From assembly GCF_000753715.1 (NCBI RefSeq), contig NZ_JPER01000001.1, positions 434,001 to 498,000 of the forward strand: DNA of 64,000 nt. Reading direction: 5' to 3'. The translations under genes were made by a program, and so were the position numbers. Shown here in pieces: positions 40,159 through 50,280 of this stretch. Position 1 is the stretch's first letter; each line of letters begins with the position of its first letter. The notes under the pieces were generated by a model that did no database searches, was not told where the DNA came from, and saw only the letters and a program-made list of their open reading frames with translations. The DNA is from Pseudidiomarina salinarum. Its GTDB lineage: Bacteria; Pseudomonadota; Gammaproteobacteria; Enterobacterales; Alteromonadaceae.

Positions 40159-40552
40159 TAGTTATGGCGGTCTGGGCAATCATGATGACCGGACAGAGCA
40201 GGGCGAAAAACCAGACGAGACTGCGTAACTTGGCAAAGTTGAGCAGATAAAGCACATGATAGGCTACCCGGAAGACGACGAAACCGATCGCCAGCAAGAC
40301 CATAAAGTCAGTAACCTGGCGGGTAGCAATGACCAGCAAAACCGCCGCGGCAAACAAAGGAAAGGCTTCATAGGCATTATAGTGGCCCGCCACCGCGCGT
40401 GCGCCCGCACCGGTTAAGCGCTGCTGCTGGTCCCGTGGGTGACGATTATCATAGCCTTTTGGTTGTTCCCCGTTCTGGAAATAAACCACAGGCGCCTTAG
40501 CGGCGATTGGTAATAGTCCGGCAATTAATAAACACCAAATCAATATACTCAT
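40142..40552 (-). CDS. MAPEG family membrane protein
   Basis: 136 residues with four membrane segments. The motif RAVAGHYNAYEAFPLFAAAV is the MAPEG signature (family of glutathione/eicosanoid-related membrane enzymes). Bacterial members mostly have no known function. It follows lipA on the same strand by 26 bases and converges on the metallopeptidase gene. Confidence 0.85.
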   Translation of the reverse strand: MSILIWCLLIAGLLPIAAKAPVVYFQNGEQPKGYDNRHPRDQQQRLTGAGARAVAGHYNAYEAFPLFAAAVLLVIATRQVTDFMVLLAIGFVVFRVAYHVLYLLNFAKLRSLVWFFALLCPVIMIAQTAITITGAA

Positions 40553-40578
40553 AGCACCGCCTCATCAAGGTATTATTC

Positions 40579-41544
40579 TTATTTAACTTCTTTGCCCGCA
40601 GCCTGCAGATCGGCGTGATACGACGAGCGAACCAGCGGCCCGCTGGCAATATGCGAGAAGCCCATCTTCACGCCTTCCTGGCGGAACATTTCAAAGTCAT
40701 CCGGATGCACATAACGGGTAACCGGCAGGTGATGACGGCTCGGCTGCAGATATTGCCCTATGGTCAGCATATCGACATCATGGGCGCGCAGGTCACGCAT
40801 AACGTCCAGGATCTCTTCGTTGGTTTCGCCCAGGCCAACCATCAGACCAGATTTGGTACGTACGTCTGAGCGGCCTTCTTTATAGCGCTGCAGTAAGTCC
40901 AGTGACCACTGATAATTGGCACCCGGACGAGCGGCTTTATACATCCGCGGGACGGTTTCCAGGTTATGGTTGAAAACGTCGGGTGCTTCGTCAGTCAGGA
41001 TATCCAGCGCAACATCCATGCGTCCACGGAAATCCGGAACCAGTACTTCGACCTGAATGCCCGGGCTGTGGGCACGGATCTCGCGGATACAGTCAGCAAA
41101 GTGCTGAGCACCGCCATCGCGCAGGTCGTCCCGATCAACTGAGGTTACCACCACGTATTTCACTTTCATGTCGCGAACCGTTTCGCCGAGTTTGACGGCT
41201 TCCTGCGGATCCGGCGGCAATGGCCGGCCGTGCGCGACATCACAAAACGGGCAGCGGCGGGTACAGATAGCGCCGAGGATCATAAAGGTGGCGGTACCAT
41301 GGTTAAAACATTCAGGCAGGTTAGGGCAGGATGCTTCTTCGCATACTGAATGCAGGCCGTGTTTGCGCATCGCCGCCTTAATCTCATCGATACGGGTGGT
41401 TGAACTGGGTAATTTTACCTTCAGCCAGGATGGCTTACGCAGCATTTCATCCCGTTCAGTTGGCACCACTTTAACCGGAATGAGCGCCATTTTATCGGCG
41501 TCACGTAGTTTTACTCCGGGTTCTACTCTAGCTGGCTTGGACAT
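40579..41544 (-). CDS. lipA: Lipoyl synthase
   Basis: 321 residues. Two [4Fe-4S] clusters are bound by [12 protein letters not shown] and the radical SAM motif CTRRCPFC. It inserts two sulfurs into protein-bound octanoyl groups. I chose the ATG at 41544 ([18 protein letters not shown]) since AGGA lies upstream and it matches E. coli LipA; an ATG at 41571 has no ribosome site. The start lies inside the end of lipB (17-base overlap). Confidence 0.97.
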   Translation of the reverse strand: MSKPARVEPGVKLRDADKMALIPVKVVPTERDEMLRKPSWLKVKLPSSTTRIDEIKAAMRKHGLHSVCEEASCPNLPECFNHGTATFMILGAICTRRCPFCDVAHGRPLPPDPQEAVKLGETVRDMKVKYVVVTSVDRDDLRDGGAQHFADCIREIRAHSPGIQVEVLVPDFRGRMDVALDILTDEAPDVFNHNLETVPRMYKAARPGANYQWSLDLLQRYKEGRSDVRTKSGLMVGLGETNEEILDVMRDLRAHDVDMLTIGQYLQPSRHHLPVTRYVHPDDFEMFRQEGVKMGFSHIASGPLVRSSYHADLQAAGKEVK

Positions 41545-42193
41545 AGTCTTTGGCAAATCCTGTTTGTTCATGAATGTGTTGATAACCGAGCCGTTCGGCG
41601 AAAATTTCAGTCACTTGCGGTGCGGCTTCGGCCACTGTCTGCGGGCCGTTGAGGCTGGCGGTCTGAACCATCTGCATACCAGCGTAACCACAAGGGTTAA
41701 TACGTAAAAACGGGCTAAGATCCATATTGACGTTCAGGGCCAGCCCGTGGAATGAGCATCCTTTACGAATACGCAGGCCGAGCGAGCAAAGTTTTGTGTC
41801 ATCGACATAAACTCCGGGCGCATCGGGCCGGGCGGCGGCGGTAACCTGGTAACGCGCCATCAGGTCAACGATGGTAGCTTCGATCTGATTCACTAACTGA
41901 CGAACGCCCATTTTGCGCCGGCGGATATCCAGCAGAAAGTAGACCACCAGTTGCCCCGGCCCGTGGTACGTGACCTGACCGCCCCGGTCCACTTTCACAA
42001 TAGGGATATCGCCGGGCGCTAGTATATGTTCTTCTTTACCCGCCTGACCCTGCGTAAACACCGGGTCATGCTCGAGCACCCAGAGTTCATCCGGGGTGTC
42101 GCTGTCACGCTGATCAGTGAACTGCTGCATGGCTGCCCAGACGGGCTCATAGGGCTGTCGGCCAAGCTGCCGGATAATGAGATCAGAGGACAT
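41528..42193 (-). CDS. lipB: Octanoyl-[acyl carrier protein]:protein N-octanoyltransferase
   Basis: About 221 residues. [13 protein letters not shown], the Cys in NPCGYAGM and the Lys in KLCSLGLRI mark the active site. It moves octanoate from ACP to lipoyl domains before LipA acts. The ATG at 42193 gives [17 protein letters not shown], close to E. coli; another ATG at 42202 is possible. It overlaps both ybeD upstream and lipA downstream. Confidence 0.95.
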   Translation of the reverse strand: MSSDLIIRQLGRQPYEPVWAAMQQFTDQRDSDTPDELWVLEHDPVFTQGQAGKEEHILAPGDIPIVKVDRGGQVTYHGPGQLVVYFLLDIRRRKMGVRQLVNQIEATIVDLMARYQVTAAARPDAPGVYVDDTKLCSLGLRIRKGCSFHGLALNVNMDLSPFLRINPCGYAGMQMVQTASLNGPQTVAEAAPQVTEIFAERLGYQHIHEQTGFAKDYVQAS

Positions 42194-42449
42194 AACGGAC
42201 ATCTTCGATATCAGACAAGGCGCGGTACAGAACTTCAATATGTTGCTGGCTTTCGACCCGGATCCGGATGGCTACCGAATGGTAGTTGCCCTTGCTGCTC
42301 GGTTTCACTGTCGGCGCGTAGTCTCCCGGCGCATGCTGCTGGGCAACGGCAACCACGGAATCGGGTAGTTCTGGCGAGGCGACGCCCATAACTTTAAAGG
42401 TAAAGTCAGTAGGGAATTCAACCAGTTCGTCGAAGCGAGTTTTTTGCAT
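42183..42449 (-). CDS. ybeD: YbeD/DUF493 family protein
   Basis: 88 residues forming a ferredoxin-like ACT-type fold ([13 protein letters not shown] at the start, [19 protein letters not shown] at the end). Function unknown; in E. coli it also lies directly before lipB. Its 3' end overlaps lipB. Confidence 0.9.
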   Translation of the reverse strand: MQKTRFDELVEFPTDFTFKVMGVASPELPDSVVAVAQQHAPGDYAPTVKPSSKGNYHSVAIRIRVESQQHIEVLYRALSDIEDVRYVL

Positions 42450-42477
42450 TGTTCACTCCTGCCGGAATCTCAGGTGC

Positions 42478-43338
42478 CTAACTAACGCGTCCGAGGTGGC
42501 GGCGTTTGCTGGCATGAAAAGCTTCAATTAAGGCAGCGGTTACAGGACCGCATTGGCCATCACCAATAATTATATCATCAATTTGGCCAACCGGCTGCAC
42601 CTCGCGGCTGGAACTGGTGAGGAAGAGCTCATCAAGTTGCGGCAGATCAGCTACTTTAAAGGGCTCTTCGTGCACCGGGATCCCTGCTTCTGCGGCTAAT
42701 TCGATAACCCAGTCGCGGCTGATGCCGGGCAGGATTAAATGATTTTTTGGAGCGGTATAAAGTGCGCCGTTGCGAACGGCAAAAAAGTTACTGGCAGGGC
42801 CTTCGGTTATAAGCCCATCGCGGTGGAGTATTGGCTCTATCACGCCAACCGCTGCAGCTTGTTGTTTCAACAAAATATTTCCCAGCAGGCTGATACTTTT
42901 GATATCGCAGCGCAACCAGCGGATATCTTCAAGTAGGGTAATCCGCACCGGAGCTGGCTGATCCCAGTGCAGGGCAAGGGGATTAATAGTCGCAAATACC
43001 GTAGGCTTTAAATCAGGGCCTGGCAGATGGGTACGACTGGCCTCAGCACCGCGGGTGACCTGCATATAAATAAGGCCGTTTGCATCGCCGTAGTTGTTCC
43101 GTTTGATCAGATCATGGACTAATTCATGCCAGAAGGCGTCATCAGCCACGCTGATGCCGATTTCCCGCAGCGAGCGGTAAAGGCGGGCCAGATGACGCTC
43201 AAGCAGAAATGGCTTACCGCTGTAAACCGGAACCACCTCGTAAATACCGTCAGCAAATAAAAAGCCCCGATCGAAGACCGAGACTTTTGCGTGTTCAGCG
43301 GCGATCCAGTCGCCGTTCAGATAAACTGTCGATGACAT
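42478..43338 (-). CDS. dat: D-amino acid aminotransferase (class IV PLP enzyme)
   Basis: 286 residues. DIRWLRCDIKSISLLGN contains the PLP-binding Lys 147, in the position and context of Lys145 of Bacillus D-amino acid transaminase; LNGDWI, DRGFLFADGIYEVV and ITEGPASNFF are also class IV marks. It would convert D-Ala and 2-oxoglutarate to pyruvate and D-Glu. Branched-chain aminotransferase or aminodeoxychorismate lyase are less likely because of the RWLRCDIK match. It sits 7 bases after dacA, whose product releases D-Ala. Confidence 0.87.
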   Translation of the reverse strand: MSSTVYLNGDWIAAEHAKVSVFDRGFLFADGIYEVVPVYSGKPFLLERHLARLYRSLREIGISVADDAFWHELVHDLIKRNNYGDANGLIYMQVTRGAEASRTHLPGPDLKPTVFATINPLALHWDQPAPVRITLLEDIRWLRCDIKSISLLGNILLKQQAAAVGVIEPILHRDGLITEGPASNFFAVRNGALYTAPKNHLILPGISRDWVIELAAEAGIPVHEEPFKVADLPQLDELFLTSSSREVQPVGQIDDIIIGDGQCGPVTAALIEAFHASKRRHLGRVS

Positions 43339-43345
43339 TCAGCTG

Positions 43346-44509
43346 TTACTCGTCGTTAAATTTCTTTTTGGCCCAGTCCATCATCTGCTTAAAGATGCCG
43401 CCTTCTTCCGCGCTGTTCAAGGTGACCAGCGGGAAGCTGGCGAGATCTTCACCGTCAAGCTGCAGATAGACGGTACCCACCTGGGTGCCTTTCGCCAGTG
43501 GAGCTTCGAGCTCCTGGCTCAGTTCAAAATTGGCCTTAAGATTGTCACGCTGACCTTTAGGCAGGGTGATGACGACATCTTCTGCCACGCCCAGGGCGAT
43601 GGTGTCTTGCTCAGCACCCCAGATACGATGATCAACAAAGCTGTCACCGGCACTGTAGGCTTTGACGGTTTCGAAATAACGGAAGCCGTAGTTCAGTAGT
43701 TTTTTACTTTCAATCTTCCGTGCCTGCTCACTGGTGGTGCCCATGACCACGGCAACCAGCCGGGTATCGCCTTCAGTGGCTGAGGTGACCAGGCTATAGC
43801 CCGCTTCTTCAGTATGCCCGGTTTTGATGCCGTCGACGTTCATGCTGGCATCCCATAACAGGGAGTTGCGGTTGTACTGTTTGATGTTGTTGTAGGTGTA
43901 GGATTTTTCAGCGTACAGCGCATATTCTTCCGGGACATTGCGGATCAGCGCCTGGCCAAGTTTGGCCATGTCGCGTGGTGAGGTGTACTGGTTTGGATCC
44001 GGCAAGCCGTGGCTGTTGGTGAAATAGGTATTGGTAAGGCCAAGCTCTGTAGCGTACGTATTCATCAGGTCGGCAAAGGCGCTTTCGCTACCGGCGATAT
44101 GTTCAGCCATAGCAACACAGGCATCGTTGCCTGAGGAGATAACGATACCCCGGTTGAGGTCAGCGACGCTGACTTGTTTGCCCACTTCAATAAACATTTT
44201 GGATGAATCAGGAAAGTTCTTGGCCCACGCATTTTCGCTGATCGTTACCATGTCGTTGTTGGTGATACGACCGCTCTGCATTTCTTTACCAATGATATAA
44301 CTTGTCATCATTTTGGTCAGACTGGCCGGAGGCAGTTGCTCATCAGCGTTGCCCTCGGTGATTACATTACCGGTGACATAGTCAATCAGTATATAACCAC
44401 GCGCATTAACGCCCGGCGCAGGAGGAACAATCGCGGCTTGCGCGACAGCGCCGAATAAAACCGTGGTGCAGGCGAGTGTGCGGATAAAACGATGAAAAGC
44501 GGTTCGCAT
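43346..44509 (-). CDS. dacA: D-Ala-D-Ala carboxypeptidase (PBP5/6 type)
   Basis: 387 residues. A signal peptide (cut near AQAA, residue 26), then penicillin-binding motifs SLTK (Ser 63-Lys 66), SGNDAC and KTGHT, a beta-rich C-terminal domain, and an amphipathic end (FKQMMDWAKKKFND) that anchors to the inner membrane. It trims the terminal D-Ala of peptidoglycan pentapeptides. Confidence 0.95.
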   Translation of the reverse strand: MRTAFHRFIRTLACTTVLFGAVAQAAIVPPAPGVNARGYILIDYVTGNVITEGNADEQLPPASLTKMMTSYIIGKEMQSGRITNNDMVTISENAWAKNFPDSSKMFIEVGKQVSVADLNRGIVISSGNDACVAMAEHIAGSESAFADLMNTYATELGLTNTYFTNSHGLPDPNQYTSPRDMAKLGQALIRNVPEEYALYAEKSYTYNNIKQYNRNSLLWDASMNVDGIKTGHTEEAGYSLVTSATEGDTRLVAVVMGTTSEQARKIESKKLLNYGFRYFETVKAYSAGDSFVDHRIWGAEQDTIALGVAEDVVITLPKGQRDNLKANFELSQELEAPLAKGTQVGTVYLQLDGEDLASFPLVTLNSAEEGGIFKQMMDWAKKKFNDE

Positions 44510-44601
44510 AATCGGGATTCTCTGTAGTTATTTAAGCATTAAAAATAAGCGCGAATGATAGCATTGTCTGCTAAGCAATGTTTGCAAAACAAAGGCAGTT
44601 G

Positions 44602-45405
44602 CTAAGGTGCTCTGACGCGAAAGGCATCAGGGTAACCGTCCTGTCGCAACTGCTGTAATATTTCGTCGGCCTGAGCCTCGGCAAAGGGACCCAGCACTAC
44701 CCGGTATAGACCATTGTTAAGCTGAGTAGTTGCAGCTACATGGTAGATTCTTGCCAATCGCTGCGCGGCATTTTCCAGCCACTGCTTATTACTGCCGGAG
44801 TGAACCTGAATATAAAACTGAATCAGTTCTTCCGGCTGCAGGGGCGTGGTCACCGCCAGCTCTTCGTTATCGTTGTCAGGGTGCAGCGCCTCGACCCGGA
44901 CGCGTGCCGTGCCGGTACTGAGCATCCCCAGCTTGTAGGCGGCGACATAGGATAAGTCGATAATGCGATCACCGTGGAAAGGGCCGCGGTCATTGACCCG
45001 CACCACCACGCTGCGGTCATTCGCCAGATTGGTGACCCTTACATAGGTTGGCAGAGGCAGCGTTTTATGGGCCGCGCTCATGGCATACATATCGTAGATT
45101 TCGCCATTAGAGGTTAAGTGGCCGTGAAATTTTTCGCCATACCACGACGCTGTGCCTTCCTCGATATGACCACGGGCATCGGTCATGACCTGCCAGTTGC
45201 GACCAAATAATTCGTAGGGTCGGTTACCCTGACGAGACGGTGGTTCAACGCGCGGTTGAGGTTCCGCCAGTTCAGCCTCAGATGGCAGTCTGGTGGGCAC
45301 TGAATCGTACTTCTGCGAGTAGCGGCTTGGCGGTTCAGAACTACAGCCCTGCAGCAGCAAGCTCACTAATACCGCAGCTAAAACAAAGGTAAAACTAGTT
45401 TTCAC
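44602..45405 (-). CDS. rlpA: Septal ring lytic transglycosylase / lipoprotein RlpA
   Basis: 267 residues. Lipobox LLLQGC, a double-psi beta-barrel domain (GTASWYGEKFHGHLTSNGE ... VVRVNDRGPFHGDRIIDLS with the catalytic Asp) and a C-terminal SPOR domain (about 190-265) that binds denuded glycan at septa. In Pseudomonas RlpA is a lytic transglycosylase; in E. coli activity was not shown. The start is a GTG overlapping the mltB stop by 11 bases. Confidence 0.92.
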   Translation of the reverse strand: MKTSFTFVLAAVLVSLLLQGCSSEPPSRYSQKYDSVPTRLPSEAELAEPQPRVEPPSRQGNRPYELFGRNWQVMTDARGHIEEGTASWYGEKFHGHLTSNGEIYDMYAMSAAHKTLPLPTYVRVTNLANDRSVVVRVNDRGPFHGDRIIDLSYVAAYKLGMLSTGTARVRVEALHPDNDNEELAVTTPLQPEELIQFYIQVHSGSNKQWLENAAQRLARIYHVAATTQLNNGLYRVVLGPFAEAQADEILQQLRQDGYPDAFRVRAP

Positions 45406-46393
45406 GAGAATAGTGACCCTGCGCTAACTGTTCACTGAACTGGTGGACAACCATCGCATATAACGGGCTGTGGTTGTAACGGGTAATGACGTAAAAATTC
45501 TGCAAACCAAGCCAGTGTTCTTCGCTGTCAACTTGTGCGAAGGCAAAAACCTTAGCGGGTTGCGCACTGTCCAGCGCGGCGTCGGCGGGTAGCCGCAGCC
45601 CGAGCGCACTCAGCTCGGCAACGGATTGCTCTGGTTTCAGCCCTTTACCGACAAGCGCGGCGTGGCGGTCTGATGGTGGCAGTTTCAGTGCGACCGGCGC
45701 ATCCTGCTGCCAGCCGTGGCGGGCGAAATAGTTTGCTACGCTACCTATGGCGTCGACCGGATTGGTCAGCAGATCGCGGACACCGTCACCGTCAAAGTCG
45801 ACTGCATAATGGCGGTACGACGAGGATATGAACTGGCCAAATCCCATCGCGCCGGCATAAGAGCCTTTAAGATCGCGCGGATTCAGGCCTTCTTCGCGGC
45901 TCAGGATAAAAAACTCACGCAGTTCAGAGCGGAAAAAGCTGGCGCGGGGCGGATAGTGAAAGCCAAGGGTATAAAGTGCGTCCAGGACCGGGTAATTGCC
46001 CAAATAGGAACCATAAAAGGTTTCCACACCAATAATAGCCACGATCACTTCCGCCGGTACGCCATATTCCTGTTCAGCGCGGGCCAGGGTTTCAGCATGT
46101 TCATTCCAGAACCGCAAGCCGGCGTCGAGCCGCTTTTCGGTCAGGAAAATCGGGTGATACTGGTGCCAGGGTTTGGCTTCCCAGGGGCGCTGAATGGCTT
46201 CCAGCACGTCGTTATTCAGCTGTGCCTGAGCCAGCAATCCGGTCACCTCTGCACGACTAAACTGATGCTGTTCTACCAGTTCATCGATAAAGGCCTGGTG
46301 TTGTGTCTGGTCGGCAACTGGCGGAGCAGCGAAGGTTGCAGACCCCATAAAAAGCAATGAAACTGTAATAGCAGGCCGGATAAAATTAAGCAT
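45395..46393 (-). CDS. mltB: Lytic murein transglycosylase B
   Basis: About 332 residues. IIGVETFYGSYLGNYPVLDAL carries the catalytic Glu, followed by the MGFGQFISSSYRHYAVDFDGDG segment with an EF-hand-like loop. It cleaves glycan strands to 1,6-anhydro ends. The signal peptide ends in ATFA with no Cys, so unlike E. coli MltB it looks soluble rather than a lipoprotein. I prefer the ATG at 46393, 9 bases after AAGGA; an ATG at 46399 is too close to it. Confidence 0.92.
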   Translation of the reverse strand: MLNFIRPAITVSLLFMGSATFAAPPVADQTQHQAFIDELVEQHQFSRAEVTGLLAQAQLNNDVLEAIQRPWEAKPWHQYHPIFLTEKRLDAGLRFWNEHAETLARAEQEYGVPAEVIVAIIGVETFYGSYLGNYPVLDALYTLGFHYPPRASFFRSELREFFILSREEGLNPRDLKGSYAGAMGFGQFISSSYRHYAVDFDGDGVRDLLTNPVDAIGSVANYFARHGWQQDAPVALKLPPSDRHAALVGKGLKPEQSVAELSALGLRLPADAALDSAQPAKVFAFAQVDSEEHWLGLQNFYVITRYNHSPLYAMVVHQFSEQLAQGHYSREN

Positions 46394-46411
46394 CGGCATT
46401 ATTCCTTATAA

Positions 46412-47527
46412 TTAACTGTGCATGACGAGTCTGCGATTGGTGGCGATTCCCATCAGTAAGCCAAAGCCAGCCAGCAGGGTTACCATCGAGGTGCCACCAT
46501 AGCTGATGAGCGGTAGTGGCACACCAACCACAGGTAGCAGTCCGGAAACCATGCCGATATTCACCATCACATAAACGAAGAAAGTCAGTGTGAGGCTGCC
46601 GGCGAGTAATTTATGATACGTACGCTGTGCCCGCACTGAGATAATCATGCCACGAAAAATAACAAAACCGTAGATAAGAAGAAGAACGATTACGCCGACC
46701 AGGCCAAATTCTTCGCTGAATACGGAAAATATAAAGTCGGTATGGCGCTCTGGCAAAAATTCAAGCTGTGACTGGGTTCCCTGCAGCCAGCCTTTGCCCT
46801 CAACACCACCAGAACCAATGGCGATTTTGGACTGAATAATCTGATAGCCGCTGCCCAGGGGATCCCGTTCCGGATCCAGGAAGGTCAAAACCCGCTGGCG
46901 CTGATATTCCCGCATCAGGAACAACCATAAAATGGGAATAAAGGAGCCCACCGCGACGATAAAAAAGGTGATCAGGCGCCAGCTCATGCCAGCCAGAAAA
47001 ACTACAAATATTCCTGAGCATGCGATAAGTAGTGAAGTTCCCAAATCCGGCTGCTTAGCAATCATCAGGGTTGGGATCAGCAGCAGGAGGAAGGCTGCCG
47101 CCAGGCGTCGTTTAGTGGGTGGTATGCCATGCTCAGCCACAAACCAGGCGATGGCCATCGGCACGGCCAGTTTCATGAGTTCAGAAGGCTGAATGCGGGT
47201 TACGCCGATATCCAGCCAGCGCTGGGCACCGTTTACGGAGATCCCAAAGAAGAGTACGCCAACTAGTAACACCACGCCGACTGCAAATAACGGCAATGAC
47301 CAGCGCTGAATGGCGCTTAACGGAATTTGCGCGATCCCCAGCATCACTAAAAAGGCGATACCAATGCGAATGCCCTGACGTTCTGTCATTTGCCAGTCCT
47401 GACCGCTGGCGGAATAGACAGTTACCAGGCTGAGTGCCGCCAGGGCCAGCAGGGCAACGAGCAGTGGCCCGTCGATATGCAGGCGTTGCAACCAGGGATT
47501 GCGCTCACGTTCGTCAGTTGTTAGCAC
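46412..47527 (-). CDS. rodA: Peptidoglycan glycosyltransferase RodA (SEDS)
   Basis: 371 residues with about ten membrane segments and SEDS motifs such as AIGSGGVEGKGWLQGTQSQ and LPLISYGGTSMV. With PBP2 it polymerises lateral-wall glycan. I chose the GTG at 47527 because GGAG lies 7 bases upstream and the length then equals E. coli RodA; it overlaps the mrdA stop by 14 bases. Longer starts give an unlikely Arg-rich N-terminus. Confidence 0.95.
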   Translation of the reverse strand: MLTTDERERNPWLQRLHIDGPLLVALLALAALSLVTVYSASGQDWQMTERQGIRIGIAFLVMLGIAQIPLSAIQRWSLPLFAVGVVLLVGVLFFGISVNGAQRWLDIGVTRIQPSELMKLAVPMAIAWFVAEHGIPPTKRRLAAAFLLLLIPTLMIAKQPDLGTSLLIACSGIFVVFLAGMSWRLITFFIVAVGSFIPILWLFLMREYQRQRVLTFLDPERDPLGSGYQIIQSKIAIGSGGVEGKGWLQGTQSQLEFLPERHTDFIFSVFSEEFGLVGVIVLLLIYGFVIFRGMIISVRAQRTYHKLLAGSLTLTFFVYVMVNIGMVSGLLPVVGVPLPLISYGGTSMVTLLAGFGLLMGIATNRRLVMHS

Positions 47528-49388
47528 GTTTCTGCTCCTGGCTGAAGTAAAAGTCCATGATGTTACGGGCCATCGGCGCCGCCACGCTGCCACCACCACC
47601 AACGGCGTTTTCAATGGTGACTATGACCACAATTTCAGGATTTTCTGCCGGGGCATAGCCCACGTACATGGCGTTATCGCGGTATTTTTCGGCGATATCT
47701 TCGGCAATATATTCTTCATCCTGACCGATGCTGCGTACCTGGGCGGTTCCGGTTTTTCCGCCGGAGGTAAAGTTCGCTCCGCGGAAGGCGGCGCGGGCTG
47801 TCCCTTTAGCGCCAGATACCACGTTCTGCATAGCATCAAGTGCTAACTGCCAGTTGGCCGGGTTGTTCAGCACTACCGGCGGACGCTGTTCAACCACGGC
47901 TGGCAGTTCGATATCGCCCTCACGGATGCTCTGTAAAAAACGAGGAACCGGGCGTATGCCCTGATTGACCAGAACCGACGTTGCGACCGCAAGCTGGATC
48001 GGGGTAGCGGTCCAGTAACTCTGACCAATGCCAATAGAAATGGTTTCACCGGCGTACCAGGCTTCGTTGAAGCGTGCCCGCTTCCAGCCCCGTGATGGCA
48101 TAAGCGCAGCAGATTCTTCGGCGATATCGATGCCGGTGTAATCGCCAAAACCATACTGGCTCATATGCTCAGAAATTTTGTCTATCCCCATTTTTAGTGC
48201 CAGGTCGTAGAAGAAGGTGTCACAACTTTCGATAATTGCTGAGGCAACGTTGACCCAGCCGTGCCCCCAGGCCAGCCAGTCACGATAACGGTGATCGATA
48301 TTATTTATTTTAAACCAACCCGGATCCCAGATTTTGGTATCCGGGGTGATGATACCTTCTTCCAGACCAAGGATGGCCAACTGGGGTTTGATGGTGGAAG
48401 CCGGTGGATAGCCACCCTGGGTAGAGCGATTCAGCAAGGGTGAATGCTGTGAGCTGAGCAGGCTCTGATATTGCTTGTAAGAAATGCCCTGAGCGAACCA
48501 GTTGGGGTCGTAACCCGGCTTACTGACCATCGCCAGCAGGCCGCCATCGCGCGGATCCATGATAATAATTGAACCGCGGCCGTCGCCCAGCTGTTCATGT
48601 GCATAGCGCTGTAAATCCAGATCCAATTCGAGTTGTAAGTCTTGCCCTGGTACCGGTGGCTGCACTGACAGCGTGCGTAGCGGACGGCCATGGATATCCA
48701 CTTCAACCTGCTGAAAACCAATCACACCGTGCAGTTGCTCTTCGTAGAAGCGCTCAATGCCCAGCTTACCCATGGTGCGGGTGGCGACATAATTGGCGTG
48801 AACGCCTTTAGCCCGTAATTTTTCGAGATCCTTGCGGTTAATTTTAGCGACATAGCCGAGCGCGTGGGTGAGTACGTCGCCGTGCGGATAGTAACGAACC
48901 AGCCGGGCTTCGATGCTGACCCCGGGAAACTCATGCTGGCGCACCGCAAAGCGGGCTACCTGGGCTTCGGTTAAACGGTCGAGCAGGATAACCTGATTGA
49001 AACGGCGCTCACGCTTGCGACTCTGCTGAAACTCTTCTATCTGCTGGTCGCTGAGAGCCAGTAATTTCTGCAGGCGGGCCAGGGTATCGTCGAGTTCAGG
49101 TACCCGTTCAGGGACCAGTTCAAGACTTAATACCGGCCGGTTCTCAGCCAGCAACTGGCCGTTGCGATCGTAAATAAGTCCGCGGTTGGGGGCCAGCGGC
49201 ACAATTTTGATGCGGTTGTCGTTCGAGCGGGTCTGAAAATTCTGATGTTGTACAACCTGCAGGTTGTACATGTTGTAAAACAAGATGCCAAATACTGCGG
49301 TAACCAAAAATAGCGCGAACCATGCCCGTCGGGCAAAGAGTGCTGATTCTGCCTGATGATCACGAATTGTGGCGCGTTGCTTTACCAT
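47514..49388 (-). CDS. mrdA: Penicillin-binding protein 2 (transpeptidase)
   Basis: 624 residues. One N-terminal membrane anchor (about 22-42), a pedestal domain, and a transpeptidase with STIK (Ser 331-Lys 334), a Ser-x-Asp in ESCDTFFYDLA and KTGTAQV. It cross-links elongation peptidoglycan with RodA. The order rodA after mrdA and before mltB/rlpA matches the E. coli mrd cluster. Confidence 0.97.
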   Translation of the reverse strand: MVKQRATIRDHQAESALFARRAWFALFLVTAVFGILFYNMYNLQVVQHQNFQTRSNDNRIKIVPLAPNRGLIYDRNGQLLAENRPVLSLELVPERVPELDDTLARLQKLLALSDQQIEEFQQSRKRERRFNQVILLDRLTEAQVARFAVRQHEFPGVSIEARLVRYYPHGDVLTHALGYVAKINRKDLEKLRAKGVHANYVATRTMGKLGIERFYEEQLHGVIGFQQVEVDIHGRPLRTLSVQPPVPGQDLQLELDLDLQRYAHEQLGDGRGSIIIMDPRDGGLLAMVSKPGYDPNWFAQGISYKQYQSLLSSQHSPLLNRSTQGGYPPASTIKPQLAILGLEEGIITPDTKIWDPGWFKINNIDHRYRDWLAWGHGWVNVASAIIESCDTFFYDLALKMGIDKISEHMSQYGFGDYTGIDIAEESAALMPSRGWKRARFNEAWYAGETISIGIGQSYWTATPIQLAVATSVLVNQGIRPVPRFLQSIREGDIELPAVVEQRPPVVLNNPANWQLALDAMQNVVSGAKGTARAAFRGANFTSGGKTGTAQVRSIGQDEEYIAEDIAEKYRDNAMYVGYAPAENPEIVVIVTIENAVGGGGSVAAPMARNIMDFYFSQEQKRANN

Positions 49389-49398
49389 AATTGGCTAT

Positions 49399-49869
49399 TT
49401 ATTCACGGTGATAAGGGTGGTTCGTGGTAAGGCTCCATGCACGATACAGGCTTTCAGCAATCAATACCCGTACCAGCGGGTGGGGCAAGGTTAGCGCAGA
49501 CAGTGACCAACGCTCGTCGGCCGCCGCCAGGCAGGCAGGTGCCAAGCCTTCAGGACCACCCACTAACAGACTCACGTCACGTCCGTCCATTTGCCAGCTT
49601 TGTAGCCGCTGGGCCAGCTGGGCAGTGGTCCAGCTTTTGCCCTCAACCTCAAGGGTAATGATACGATCACCTTTGCCGACCGCCGCCAGCATCGCTTCAC
49701 CTTCCTGGCGGCGGATACGGGCGATATCGGCATTTTTGCCACGCTTTCCGGCGGCAATTTCAGTTAACTGAAGTTGGCAGTCAATGGGAAAGCGTTTGGC
49801 GTATAACTGATAACCGGTGCTGATCCAGGCGGGCATTTTCTGACCGACAGCAATCAGCTGAATCCGCAT
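49399..49869 (-). CDS. rlmH: 23S rRNA (pseudouridine1915-N3)-methyltransferase RlmH
   Basis: 156 residues of the SPOUT class, with the knotted SAM site [18 protein letters not shown] and C-terminal [20 protein letters not shown]. It methylates pseudouridine 1915 in helix 69 of 70S ribosomes. It shares one base with the rsfS stop. Confidence 0.97.
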   Translation of the reverse strand: MRIQLIAVGQKMPAWISTGYQLYAKRFPIDCQLQLTEIAAGKRGKNADIARIRRQEGEAMLAAVGKGDRIITLEVEGKSWTTAQLAQRLQSWQMDGRDVSLLVGGPEGLAPACLAAADERWSLSALTLPHPLVRVLIAESLYRAWSLTTNHPYHRE

Positions 49870-50192
49870 TACTTGCGGCTCCAGAGCTTCTCAAGCTCAT
49901 AAAAATCACGGATTGGTTCCTGCATAACATGCACAACCACATCACCTAAATCGACGAGCACCCATTCAGAGTGTTCATGACCTTCAACACCCAGCGGTGC
50001 GACACCTTCGCGTTTGGCTTCAGTGGCGACATGGTTGGCGATACTTTTCACGTGGGTTTTAGAATTGCCGGAGCAGACGATCATATAAACAGCAACATCG
50101 GTCTGTTCCTGTACATCCAGCACGTTAATATCCCGGCCTTTCAGTTCTTCAATTTTTTCGACTACAAAATGGCGTAATTGTTCCGCTTGCAA
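49869..50192 (-). CDS. rsfS: Ribosome silencing factor RsfS
   Basis: 107 residues with the RsfS/Iojap domain ([43 protein letters not shown]). It binds ribosomal protein L14 and blocks subunit joining in poor nutrients. The start is a TTG at 50192, with GGAG about 10 bases before it; no other start fits the family N-terminus. Confidence 0.95.
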   Translation of the reverse strand: MQAEQLRHFVVEKIEELKGRDINVLDVQEQTDVAVYMIVCSGNSKTHVKSIANHVATEAKREGVAPLGVEGHEHSEWVLVDLGDVVVHVMQEPIRDFYELEKLWSRK

Positions 50193-50280
50193 GAGTTCAT
50201 TTCTCCGTTAAAAAAAACATGAGATTCATTGAATCTGTGAACGCAATAGTTTAACACGGGAGGGCAGTAAAAAGCAGCTG

